A program made the translations under genes and the position numbers. From assembly GCA_002495065.1 (NCBI GenBank), contig DADT01000048.1, positions 342 to 16,183 of the forward strand: DNA of 15,842 bases, given 5' to 3'. The notes beneath the pieces are model-generated. The model had not been told where the DNA came from and did not search any database. It was given only the letters and a program-made list of their open reading frames with translations. The stretch is from Methanoregula sp. UBA471. Lineage in GTDB: Archaea > Halobacteriota > Methanomicrobia > Methanomicrobiales > Methanospirillaceae. Positions 1 through 6,815 of this stretch are shown one piece after another. Positions within the stretch are counted from its first letter, which is position 1; every line of letters starts with the position of its first letter.

Positions 1-1077
1 ATCGAGTCTCCCGAGATGGATCGCCGCATCAACATCTATAAAAAATTCTACGATGGCTATGGTGAGATGCTTGTCCAGATGAATGTCGAAGATACCCGGC
101 TTGGAACTGCAGAATATGTGGCAAGCAAGCACAATCTTGATACCATCGAACTCAAGTGGGGCCAGGGGGCCAAGTGTATCGGTGGCGAGATCAAGGTCAA
201 GTCACTGGAACGGGCGATCGAGCTGAAGAAAAGAGGTTACATCGTACTACCGGACCCGACCCTGCATGAAAATCAGGAAGCCTACAAGGCAGGAGCCATC
301 AAGGAGTTTGAACGGCACTCCCGGCTTGGTTTTGTTACCAAAGAGGGATTTCTGGAAGAGGTGGATCGTCTCCGTGATATCGGGTTTAAACGGGTAACTC
401 TGAAGACCGGAGCATACTCCATGGTCGAACTCGCCATGGCAATCCGCTACAGTGCTGAAGCCAAAATTGATCTCCTCACCATTGATGGAGCAGGTGGCGG
501 GACGGGTATGAGCCCGTGGCCGATGATGAACGAGTGGGGTATTCCCACGTTCTACCTGCAATCGCTTGCGTACGAATTTGCCTGCAAACTGGACAAAAAA
601 GGCTACCGTGTGCCGGATCTGGCAATGGCTGGCGGAATCTCCGATGAACCGGGTGCGTTTAAAGCACTCGCAATGGGAAGCCCCTATTTCAAGGCAGTCT
701 GCATGGGCAGAGGACTGATGATCCCCGGTATGGTGGGCAAGAATATCGAGAAATGGATCAAGGAAGGTGACCTCCCCAAGTCTGTCTCCAAGTACGGCAA
801 TACAATCGAAGAAATATTCGTCTGCTACGAGGAACTTAAAGAGAAATTTGGTCCCCGTATCAAGGAGATCCCGATGGGTGCAGTCGGTATCTATACCTAT
901 TCACAGAAATTCAAAACCGGTCTCCAGCAGATTATGGCAGGGAGCAGGAATTTCCGTCTCTCCACAATGTCACGGGATGACCTGATGGCACTCACTCCGG
1001 AGGCTGCAGAAGTATCTGGTATTGATTATGTCATGAGTGCCAGGTACGATGAAGCCATGGGCGCTCTGCTCGACTAA
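1..1077 (+). CDS. FMN-binding glutamate synthase-like protein, 5' end missing
   Basis: The reading frame is open from base 1, so the gene begins outside the window and the first visible Met (base 16) is probably internal. About 358 residues are seen. The sequence matches the FMN-binding synthase domain of glutamate synthase: a GQGAKCIGGE segment (substrate/FMN loop region), a TIDGAGGGTGMSP phosphate-binding stretch, and AGGISDEPGAFKALAMGS near the end of the barrel. Family members fold as a TIM barrel that binds FMN and reduces 2-iminoglutarate to glutamate. The Cys-x5-Cys-x4-Cys motif that holds the [3Fe-4S] cluster in true GltB is absent here: only the single Cys of AVCMGR lies in that area. 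No glutaminase or GXGXG gene is adjacent, so whether it makes glutamate, or a related reaction using free ammonia, is open. It is clearly distinct from the complete synthase subunit at 9312-10823. The family is sure; the substrate is not. Confidence 0.85.
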   Translation: MESPEMDRRINIYKKFYDGYGEMLVQMNVEDTRLGTAEYVASKHNLDTIELKWGQGAKCIGGEIKVKSLERAIELKKRGYIVLPDPTLHENQEAYKAGAIKEFERHSRLGFVTKEGFLEEVDRLRDIGFKRVTLKTGAYSMVELAMAIRYSAEAKIDLLTIDGAGGGTGMSPWPMMNEWGIPTFYLQSLAYEFACKLDKKGYRVPDLAMAGGISDEPGAFKALAMGSPYFKAVCMGRGLMIPGMVGKNIEKWIKEGDLPKSVSKYGNTIEEIFVCYEELKEKFGPRIKEIPMGAVGIYTYSQKFKTGLQQIMAGSRNFRLSTMSRDDLMALTPEAAEVSGIDYVMSARYDEAMGALLD

Positions 1078-1092
1078 AAAATATCTGCAACA

Positions 1093-1119
1093 GGGGGGAT
1101 CCCCAGACATTTTTTTTTT
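1093..1119 (+). terminator. Hairpin plus T-tract terminator
   Basis: About 15 bases after the stop codon of the first gene lies the perfect palindrome GGGGATCCCC, followed by a run of ten T (1110-1119). A T-rich run is the usual archaeal termination signal and the hairpin may help. The remaining 200 bases up to 1323 show no gene. Confidence 0.6.
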
Positions 1120-1323
1120 AAAATCAGGATACCAGAACCTGTTTTATCCGGTCGCTGGCAGATGGATGAGAGCTGGTCTCCCGTTTGTTTTGTGTTTCAA
1201 TCGATGATTAATAACCGTTTTTTCAAGAGAAATTGTATAGGGCAACAAAAAAAATGCACGGACGGATATCTTTTCATGGATATGGATACTGGTGGTATTT
1301 CAGAACATGCCACCGTGTAAGCA

Positions 1324-2496
1324 CTACCTTCCTTTCTGCCCGGTTATGGTAAACGACTCCAGAATCTGGTGGGTAATCTGCGTCCCGAGAGTCGGCTGGA
1401 TGCCTTCGAGCCAGAGAAAAAAACCTACCTTCGGCGGTGTCGGGCGTTCAAATTTGAAATGACCGTCTTTTGCCTGGATCATCTTATGGTACTCCTTCTT
1501 CTGGCGCGAACGAAGGTAGATAATCAGTTCATAGCCGGGAAGATCGGTTGCAATAACTGCCTTTGAATAATATTTTGAAAAATCCTCAAATTCGATTTTC
1601 TTGCTTTTCACCGATAATCCATAGGTGTCGCACAGCAATCTGACAGACTGCGGAAACAATCCGCCATAGAGTACCTTTTTGACGATCCGGCCTGTCTGGG
1701 TTGTGATTTCGGGATGTTTTCTTCCCCCTCCCTTTGACACATCAGCAAAAATCCGGGTGCGTACTTCGTCATGATAGCGCTTGTAATCAAACGGGTTCTT
1801 CATCGGGAACGTGGTTGCTGAAACCAGCTTGGGATGATTTTCCGGGTTGTTATAGATGATCCTTGGGCGATAATGCTTCAGGACTGATTTGATCTCCTCG
1901 CAGGAAGTAGTATGGATAATCGCATTGGTCTTATCTTTGGCCAGTCGTTTAACCACCGAATAGTTAGACAGGTCAAAGGATGAAATGAGGAGGAATGGGG
2001 TGATATTCTGACCATAAAGATACCCGAGCAGGCGCTTCTTGAATGCGATCTCTTCTTCAAATTCTTTGAGATCGGAGGGGGATGTCACCACCTCAGCAAA
2101 TGCTATGTGGTTATCTGCATCAACCAGGAGCATATCGAATTCTGCGAGATCCTGCCCATTACCCCGAATGGTAATATCCCCGTATTTTGAATAGAAAAGG
2201 CCGTTCTGGCCGAGTTTTACATCCTCTCGTTTTCTTGGGGCATCGGCACCTTTCCGTGCAAGATATTTTATCCGGTCCGATTTTCTTGAAATATCGAGGA
2301 ACATCTCGTACACGATTGCTTCGAACCACCGTCCTTCAGCAGTCCGCATCGGTTCGATATCCGGAGAGAATAGTTTTTTTCGCTCGATCTTATTCATATG
2401 ACGCGTGGCATTGAGCGCGATGGCTGCATTTGGTTTAAAACTTTTAAAATTGAGAGAGAGCCACGGAATCATGATACAGTATAGATCTTCTGCCAT
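1324..2496 (-). CDS. Unknown protein with possible PD-(D/E)XK nuclease-like core
   Basis: About 390 residues from the ATG at 2496; an in-frame TTG at 2511 would add five residues. The ATG is preferred because it lies about 44 bases below a strong TATA box (2534-2545), giving a very short leader; no ribosome binding site is visible. I do not recognise the family. The N-terminal half has a helix with EGRWFEAIVYEMF (Glu59), then a strand pair reading LAEFDMLLVD (Glu119, Asp121) and HIAFAEVVTS (Glu135), then a Lys-rich helix AFKKRLLGYLYG and a strand FLLISS. This order (helix Glu, strand Asp, strand Glu, helix, strand) resembles PD-(D/E)XK nucleases. However, the Lys of the E-x-K element is replaced by Val, so the assignment is tentative and the protein may be inactive or use a migrated Lys. 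The C-terminal 200 residues show no known motif and no membrane segment or signal peptide. It stands alone, divergent from the next gene. Confidence 0.75.
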   Translation of the reverse strand: MAEDLYCIMIPWLSLNFKSFKPNAAIALNATRHMNKIERKKLFSPDIEPMRTAEGRWFEAIVYEMFLDISRKSDRIKYLARKGADAPRKREDVKLGQNGLFYSKYGDITIRGNGQDLAEFDMLLVDADNHIAFAEVVTSPSDLKEFEEEIAFKKRLLGYLYGQNITPFLLISSFDLSNYSVVKRLAKDKTNAIIHTTSCEEIKSVLKHYRPRIIYNNPENHPKLVSATTFPMKNPFDYKRYHDEVRTRIFADVSKGGGRKHPEITTQTGRIVKKVLYGGLFPQSVRLLCDTYGLSVKSKKIEFEDFSKYYSKAVIATDLPGYELIIYLRSRQKKEYHKMIQAKDGHFKFERPTPPKVGFFLWLEGIQPTLGTQITHQILESFTITGQKGR

Positions 2497-2533
2497 GATT
2501 GTAAATAACAATCTGTTTTTGTCTCAATAGAAA

Positions 2534-2545
2534 GTTATATATAAC
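2534..2545. promoter_or_regulatory. Palindromic TATA box between divergent genes
   Basis: The 12-base perfect palindrome GTTATATATAAC lies in the gap between two divergent genes. On the minus strand it would place a start site near 2514, just above the ATG at 2496. On the plus strand it would place one near 2566, leaving a leader of about 60 bases before the ATG at 2627. It may serve either or both directions. Confidence 0.55.
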
Positions 2546-2626
2546 ATAGAAAGATATTGCCTTCGTACCCTGAGCTATGTGTAAACCACATGACAAGGGG
2601 GAAGGAAATCGAGGGGGTCTTGGAAA

Positions 2627-2980
2627 ATGCCAAAAGTCAAGAAAATAACCGGCATGGCTCCGTTGCCACAATATATAATGCCGGATGCTTCGGAACCTGA
2701 ATACGAGCTTATCCTGGAACAGCTGCAGGACTATCGCCAGTCGTTGATCGGCGCCTCATATTATTATATCAAAGCCGGGGATGATCGCAGTTGCCTGTGC
2801 CGGATAGTTCACGGCGGGGGCAAGGTCTTTTTCCACGAGCTGGTGGATCACGGCAGGCATGGCATCAGTGATGATGACATCGAAGAGTCCGTCAGGCTGG
2901 ATACCGGTTCTTTTTCCTTACCGGGGTATTACCCAATCTCGCCGCACATTGAACAAAAGCTGCGTATTTTATACGATTAA
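2627..2980 (+). CDS. Hypothetical 117-aa protein
   Basis: A small, probably soluble protein that I do not recognise. It has a Pro-rich N-terminus (TGMAPLPQYIMPDASEPEY), a short helix (ELILEQLQDYRQSLIGA), a tract YYYIKAGDDRSCLCRIVHGGG with a CLC pair that may start a beta strand, an acidic segment (ISDDDIEESVRLD), and a basic-aromatic tail. No signal peptide or membrane segment is visible. A purine-rich stretch (GAGGGGG, 2611-2617) about ten bases upstream of the ATG can act as a ribosome binding site. The start lies about 60 bases below a TATA box. The next gene on the same strand begins 61 bases after the stop and appears to have its own promoter, so an operon is not required. Function unknown. 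Confidence 0.6.
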   Translation: MPKVKKITGMAPLPQYIMPDASEPEYELILEQLQDYRQSLIGASYYYIKAGDDRSCLCRIVHGGGKVFFHELVDHGRHGISDDDIEESVRLDTGSFSLPGYYPISPHIEQKLRILYD

Positions 2981-2994
2981 TCCATTTTTCAGGA

Positions 2995-3002
2995 TTATAA
3001 AG
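2995..3002 (+). promoter_or_regulatory. TATA box for the DUF6448-like gene
   Basis: TTATAAAG is centred about 44 bases above the ATG at 3042 and would start transcription near 3024, giving a leader of about 18 bases that contains the ribosome binding site GGGGTGA (3031-3037). Confidence 0.45.
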
Positions 3003-3041
3003 CAGATCCGGACTGATGAGAACATATAATGGGGTGACTGA

Positions 3042-3560
3042 ATGATGCCGACAGGCAACCAGGGTGACGGACCCGTGACAAAAGCGGCAAAGGAATCTCT
3101 AGAGACCGGTAATGCCAGTCGTATCCTGATCTGGATCCCGGAAGAATCGGAAAATACCCTGAAAAATCTCTTGGAAAGAACCTGCTGCGTACGCTCTGCC
3201 CGGCAGGATGAGCGTACTGCTGAATGGTATTTTGAGACGGTCAACCGCCTCCATGTTGCGAGTCATGGATTGAATAATCTGAACATTTCTACAAAAACGC
3301 CGGAAGAAAAAGCGATAATTCTGCTTGTGCAAAAAGCATGTGAGAGCGGTAATTTTGAGGATATTGCCGTACGTATACCAGACACTCCTGCCGGAGAATT
3401 GCGACAACGTTTCGAAGACCTGATGAAAAAGAAAGATAGTTATTGTGAGGAAAATTGTGTTGCCGGCCGCAGGTACGTTTCAGCATTTGTTGATTTCATC
3501 ACTTTTGTGAATAGCCTCCACTCAGGATCTCCTGATAACTGTGTAAATCAGCAGCATTGA
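3042..3560 (+). CDS. DUF6448-like protein
   Basis: A 172-aa protein. From memory of the family it matches DUF6448 along most of its length: a DGPVTKAAKESLETG opening, an ILIWIPEESENTLKNLL segment (family consensus: vL-WV then an acidic helix), the signature WYFETVNRLHVASHG, a second helical repeat EKAIILLVQKACESGNFEDIA, and a closing CVAGRRYVSAFVDFITFV. Bacterial members usually carry a signal peptide and an HCDxxDGP opening; here the N-terminus reads MMPTGNQGDGP with no signal, so the protein should be cytoplasmic. The molecular function of the family is not known to me. Ribosome binding site GGGGTGA lies at 3031-3037; the second ATG (3045) has the better spacing (7 bases), so translation may begin there. 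It is convergent with glnK, with 28 bases between the stops. Confidence 0.7.
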   Translation: MMPTGNQGDGPVTKAAKESLETGNASRILIWIPEESENTLKNLLERTCCVRSARQDERTAEWYFETVNRLHVASHGLNNLNISTKTPEEKAIILLVQKACESGNFEDIAVRIPDTPAGELRQRFEDLMKKKDSYCEENCVAGRRYVSAFVDFITFVNSLHSGSPDNCVNQQH

Positions 3561-3591
3561 AAAAATTATCCGGTTGATTTTCCTGAAATCA
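3560..3591. terminator. Convergent gene-end region
   Basis: Between the DUF6448-like gene and glnK lies an A/T run (3560-3565, read as six T on the minus strand) and a short hairpin TGATTT-tcctg-AAATCA (3575-3591) that includes the glnK stop codon. It is a weak but plausible terminator for glnK transcripts. Confidence 0.35.
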
Positions 3592-3918
3592 GCTTTCCAT
3601 TTCTCCTGTCCGGATCCGGATCGATTTTTCCACCGGCAGGATGAATATCTTGCCATCACCGATCTTTCCGGTCCTTGCAGCTTCTGTTATTGTTACAACA
3701 ATAGTATCGACATCTGAGTCCCTGATAACAATTTCCAGCTGGATTTTTGGCAGGAGATCAACAATCATCACCCCTCCCCGGTACTGGAGGGCAATGCCTT
3801 TTTGTTCTCCCCGCCCCTTAACTTCTGATATCGTCATCCCGATGAATCCTTTGTCTTCAAGGGCTTTTTTTACGAATTCGAAACGTTCAGGTTTGATAAC
3901 TGCTTTTACCATTTTCAT
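3589..3918 (-). CDS. glnK: Nitrogen regulatory PII protein GlnK
   Basis: A 109-aa PII signal protein. The start at 3918 is chosen because GGAGG sits eight bases upstream and MKMVKAVIKPERFEFVKKAL is the normal PII N-terminus. PII trimers sense ATP/ADP and 2-oxoglutarate and dock on ammonium transporters through the T-loop. Seen here: the GMTISEVKGRG segment, T-loop residues 37-55 with Gln39 and Lys58 (2-oxoglutarate/ATP site), and the GKIGDGKIFILPVE and RIRTGE nucleotide-binding segments (about 83-106). Tyr46 of the T-loop is kept, but position 51, the uridylylated Tyr of enteric PII, is Met, so that modification cannot occur. The start lies 14 bases after the amt1 stop, so amt1 and glnK form the usual amtB-glnK operon. 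This linkage implies that GlnK blocks Amt1 when nitrogen is plentiful, and the same GlnK could serve Amt2. Confidence 0.96.
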   Translation of the reverse strand: MKMVKAVIKPERFEFVKKALEDKGFIGMTISEVKGRGEQKGIALQYRGGVMIVDLLPKIQLEIVIRDSDVDTIVVTITEAARTGKIGDGKIFILPVEKSIRIRTGEMES

Positions 3919-3932
3919 GATTTTTCCTCCGG

Positions 3933-5135
3933 TTAACACCGTTCTCCGTGCTGGGAGATGTCAAGGCCGACGTACTCTTCTTCCTCAGTGACCCGCAGGC
4001 CGATTGTTTTGTCAATGATGACTGCAAGGACGTAGGTGACCACAAACGCATAGATTACTGCTGCAAATGCCCCGATTGCGTTGGCAATGAACTGATCAAC
4101 ATTGCCCTCAAGCAGACCGGTTGCACCGTTCACCGCCGCAACTGCAAAGATACCTGTCGCGAGTGCACCCCATAATCCCCCCATGCCATGAATGGCCCAG
4201 GCATCGAGACTTTCATCAAGTCCTTTCCTGATACGGAAGAGCAGCATGCCATAACAGAGCACCCCGCCAATTGCACCGATCAGGAGAGCTGCCATGGGTG
4301 TTACATAACCCGCTCCCGGTGTAATTGCAACAAGCCCGGCTACTGCCCCGCTGACAAATCCCAGCGAGCTCGGTTTTCCATGTATCCAGCTGACCAGAAG
4401 CCAGGCCATTGCACCTGCTGCAGCTGCTGTGTTGGTGGTCACGAACGCACTGGCTGCAAGACCATTGGCACCGATCGCACTCCCCGCATTGAAACCGAAC
4501 CAGCCAAACCAGAGGAGTGCAGCACCAAGGATGGTCAGGGGAATGTTATGGGGCTCCATTGCATACTTGCCAAAGCCGACACGTTTTCCGATGACCAGTG
4601 CAAGGGCGAGGGCAGCGAACCCGGAACTGATATGAACAACCGTTCCCCCGGCAAAATCAAGTGCGCCGAACTGTGCTGCCCATCCCCCGCCCCAGACCCA
4701 GTGGGCAAGCGGGTCATAGACGATCGTAGTCCAGACCAGGGCAAATACCAGATATGCACTGAATTTTATGCGTTCAGCAAATCCTGATGTTACTATTGCC
4801 ATCGTCACCGTTGCAAATACGAGCTGGAATACCATGTACAACAGCCCGGGTATCGCAGTACTGAACGGACCCGGCTCCATCCCTACGTTGTTCAGGCCCA
4901 GATACTGCAGGTTCCCGATGAACCCGCCTACATCGGAACCGAATGCGAGTGAGTACCCAAATAAGACCCATTGGATACTGACCAGTGCAAAGGCGACGAA
5001 CGACAGGGTTATCATCGAAATGAAATTTTTCCTGCGAACGAGTCCGCCATAAAAGAATCCAACGCCCGGCGTCATGATCATGACAAGCGCCGTTGAGGCG
5101 AGGATCCATGCTGTTGCTCCAGAATCAATTACCAT
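3933..5135 (-). CDS. amtB: Ammonium transporter, canonical twin-His type
   Basis: A 400-aa integral membrane protein of the Amt/Mep/Rh family with about 11 hydrophobic segments. The start at 5135 is used: it has AGGTG nine bases upstream and gives the expected short N-terminus before TALVMIMTPGVGFFYGGLVR. A longer in-frame reading from a TTG at 5288 adds 51 hydrophilic residues and is rejected. Diagnostic residues: Asp160 and His168 in LDFAGGTVVHIS and His316 in AIHGMGGLWG, the pair of pore histidines that deprotonate and relay ammonium. The GFNAGSA segment and the conserved cytoplasmic tail GLRVTEEEEYVGLD, the site that couples to GlnK, are also present. It is the first gene of the amt1-glnK operon. 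Expression is probably nitrogen-controlled through the GGAA-N6-TTCC operator at 5333-5346. The transcript should have a leader near 195 bases. Confidence 0.96.
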   Translation of the reverse strand: MVIDSGATAWILASTALVMIMTPGVGFFYGGLVRRKNFISMITLSFVAFALVSIQWVLFGYSLAFGSDVGGFIGNLQYLGLNNVGMEPGPFSTAIPGLLYMVFQLVFATVTMAIVTSGFAERIKFSAYLVFALVWTTIVYDPLAHWVWGGGWAAQFGALDFAGGTVVHISSGFAALALALVIGKRVGFGKYAMEPHNIPLTILGAALLWFGWFGFNAGSAIGANGLAASAFVTTNTAAAAGAMAWLLVSWIHGKPSSLGFVSGAVAGLVAITPGAGYVTPMAALLIGAIGGVLCYGMLLFRIRKGLDESLDAWAIHGMGGLWGALATGIFAVAAVNGATGLLEGNVDQFIANAIGAFAAVIYAFVVTYVLAVIIDKTIGLRVTEEEEYVGLDISQHGERC

Positions 5136-5249
5136 TATACACCTGCTTTTTAGATCTGCATTGGGAACTGTGATGCTTTTGATGTTTTGGATCTGAAATA
5201 CCGTCACTATGCGCGGTTTTCCAATCCGGCGACCTGTGCACCGCTCCCA

Positions 5250-5283
5250 GATCCCCGATGCCGGATGAAAAGTCCGGGGAATC
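5250..5283 (-). other. Hairpin in the amt1-glnK leader
   Basis: On the minus strand this 34-base stretch can fold: an inner stem CCGGA/TCCGG with a seven-base loop, enclosed by an outer stem GAT-CC/GG-ATC. It lies about 115 bases above the amt1 start and inside the predicted leader RNA. No T-run follows, so it is not an obvious terminator. Whether it regulates is unknown. Confidence 0.4.
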
Positions 5284-5332
5284 AGCAATCTGATACGCGG
5301 TCCGGGTGCGTAGTCATTTTATTTTGTTGGAA

Positions 5333-5346
5333 GGAAGTTGCATTCC
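5333..5346 (-). promoter_or_regulatory. NrpR-type operator of amt1-glnK
   Basis: GGAA-gttgca-TTCC, an exact match to the GGAA-N6-TTCC consensus known for the methanogen nitrogen repressor NrpR. It lies between the TATA box (centre 5355) and the predicted start site (about 5330), where a bound repressor would block polymerase. By base frequency alone an exact match is expected about once in 65 kb, so its position here is meaningful. Confidence 0.8.
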
Positions 5347-5350
5347 TATA

Positions 5351-5360
5351 CTTATAAATT
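5351..5360 (-). promoter_or_regulatory. TATA box of amt1-glnK
   Basis: Read on the minus strand, AATTTATAAG is a good archaeal TATA element 15 bases above the operator centre. It predicts a start site near 5330. Confidence 0.65.
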
Positions 5361-5373
5361 TAACCACTAGATC

Positions 5374-5399
5374 GAAAAAAATTAATAAGCAAAAAATAT
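5374..5399 (-). terminator. T-tract terminator after amt2
   Basis: Directly after the amt2 stop codon the minus strand has two T-runs (six T, complement of 5393-5398, and seven T, complement of about 5375-5381). This suits archaeal termination before the amt1 promoter begins, so amt1 is probably a separate unit. Confidence 0.55.
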
Positions 5400-6596
5400 T
5401 CAGGCACGCTCACCATGCTGACAGATATCGAGACCCACATACTCCTCATCTTCAGTAACCCTCATTCCCAGGGTTCGATCGATAACAAATGCAATGCAAT
5501 AGGTCATCACAAAAGAAAATATGAGTGCCGCAACTGCGCATACGGTATTTACTGCAAACTGCCAGGCATTGCCTTCAGCCAGGCCGGAAATTCCGCCAAT
5601 CGCTGCCACCGCAAAAATGCCTGTTGCAACGGTACCCCAGAGACCTCCCATTCCGTGAATTGCCCAGGCATCCAGACTTTCGTCACATTTTTTCCTGACC
5701 CGTACAAGCATCATTCCATAACAGAGAACACCCGCGACACCGCCGATAAGAAGCGAAACCAGAGGGGTGACAAACCCGGCAGCCGGAGTTATTGCCACCA
5801 TGCCGGCAATGGCGCCGCTCACCATACCCAGTGAACTGGGTTTGCCATGATACCAGCCCGCAAACATCCATGCCAGAGCGCCGGCAGCGGCTGCCGTGTT
5901 TGTTGTGACGAACGCGTTGACGGCAACACTGTTTACTGCAAGAGCACTCCCCGCATTAAAACCGAACCAGCCAAACCATAACAGGGCAGCCCCGAGGAGA
6001 GCCATGGGGATATTATGGGGTTCCAGTGCATATTCCCCGAATCCTGCCCGGTTTTTTATCACCAGGGCAAGAGCAAGTGCACCAAAACCTGAACAGATCT
6101 CGACCACGGTCCCCCCGGCAAAATCGATGAGTCCCAGCTTCGACGCCCATCCGCCGCCCCATGCCCAGTGTGCAAGCGGACAATAGACAAGGGTGAGCCA
6201 TACGAGAACAAATACAATAAACGAGGAGAACCTGATGCGTTCGGCAACTGCCGATGTCACGATGGTTACCGTGACTGCAGCAAAAAAGAGCTGGAACACC
6301 ATAAAGACGAGTGGGGGATAGGCTCCCGATCCTGCATCTGCACTGACCCCGTTAAGCCCTACAAAATCAAGGTTACCGATAACCCCCCCGATGTCCTGAC
6401 CAAAAGCAAGGGAATACCCGATCAGGATCCAGTGAACACTTACGAGCGCAAGGACCACAAACGAGAGGGCAATCATCGAAATGAAATTCTTCTTCCGTAC
6501 CAATCCGCCATAAAAAAACCCGACACCCGGGGTCATCAGCATCACCAGGATTGCAGAGACCATAAGCCAGGTCGTAACACCGGTATCCAAAGCCAT
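5400..6596 (-). CDS. amt2: Ammonium transporter paralogue with Glu in the pore
   Basis: A 398-aa Amt/Mep/Rh membrane protein closely similar to its neighbour (shared MTPGVGFFYGGLVR, WFGFNAGSA, and the GlnK-binding tail GMRVTEDEEYVGLD). The start at 6596 follows GGTGA by five bases; an in-frame reading from 6635 would add 13 basic residues and is less likely. Asp158 is kept in LIDFAGGTVVEICS, but the first pore histidine is replaced by Glu166 (codon GAG). The second, His314 in AIHGMGGLWG, is present. From family knowledge, Glu at this position is natural in fungal Mep1/Mep3 and changes pH dependence and selectivity. It lies 219 bases downstream of glnA on the same strand, so it may be partly read from the glnA promoter or have its own. 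It is probably a recent duplicate of amt1 that has diverged in kinetics. Confidence 0.95.
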   Translation of the reverse strand: MALDTGVTTWLMVSAILVMLMTPGVGFFYGGLVRKKNFISMIALSFVVLALVSVHWILIGYSLAFGQDIGGVIGNLDFVGLNGVSADAGSGAYPPLVFMVFQLFFAAVTVTIVTSAVAERIRFSSFIVFVLVWLTLVYCPLAHWAWGGGWASKLGLIDFAGGTVVEICSGFGALALALVIKNRAGFGEYALEPHNIPMALLGAALLWFGWFGFNAGSALAVNSVAVNAFVTTNTAAAAGALAWMFAGWYHGKPSSLGMVSGAIAGMVAITPAAGFVTPLVSLLIGGVAGVLCYGMMLVRVRKKCDESLDAWAIHGMGGLWGTVATGIFAVAAIGGISGLAEGNAWQFAVNTVCAVAALIFSFVMTYCIAFVIDRTLGMRVTEDEEYVGLDICQHGERA

Positions 6597-6681
6597 TTTT
6601 TTCACCGTTGACAGCTTTTTATGTACTGCCGTCACTCCGGAAGCTGGACCGGGCAGCTACCCGTGATCGGGAAGGTACTGA

Positions 6682-6711
6682 GGTCCGCGGACCAAGGTAT
6701 CATTTTGATAC
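6682..6711. promoter_or_regulatory. Two palindromes upstream of amt2
   Basis: Within the glnA-amt2 gap lie a perfect 12-base palindrome GGTCCGCGGACC (6682-6693) and, three bases later, the dyad GTATCA-ttt-TGATAC (6697-6711). Neither matches the NrpR consensus. They could be operator sites or RNA hairpins. No T-run follows on the minus strand, which argues against termination. Confidence 0.4.
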
Positions 6712-6803
6712 ACCTTACGGTCATCCAGTCTTTTAACTGTGCCGGAATGATCGACAGTATGTTTACCGGATTACAAGTCCGTACATTGCCGATACATTAA
6801 AGT

Positions 6804-6809
6804 AAAAAA
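6804..6809 (-). terminator. Short T-run after glnA
   Basis: Six T on the minus strand, seven bases past the glnA stop codon, with no hairpin. A weak terminator that could allow some read-through into amt2. Confidence 0.35.
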
Positions 6810-6815
6810 TTTTGA

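Noticed and set aside
4188..4787. Long plus-strand open frame of 199 codons opposite amt1
   Set aside because: Shadow of the transporter on the other strand; Cys/Pro-rich composition without any domain.
5136..5288. 51-residue N-terminal extension of Amt1 from a TTG
   Set aside because: It is hydrophilic, unlike Amt N-termini, and the ATG at 5135 has a good ribosome site.
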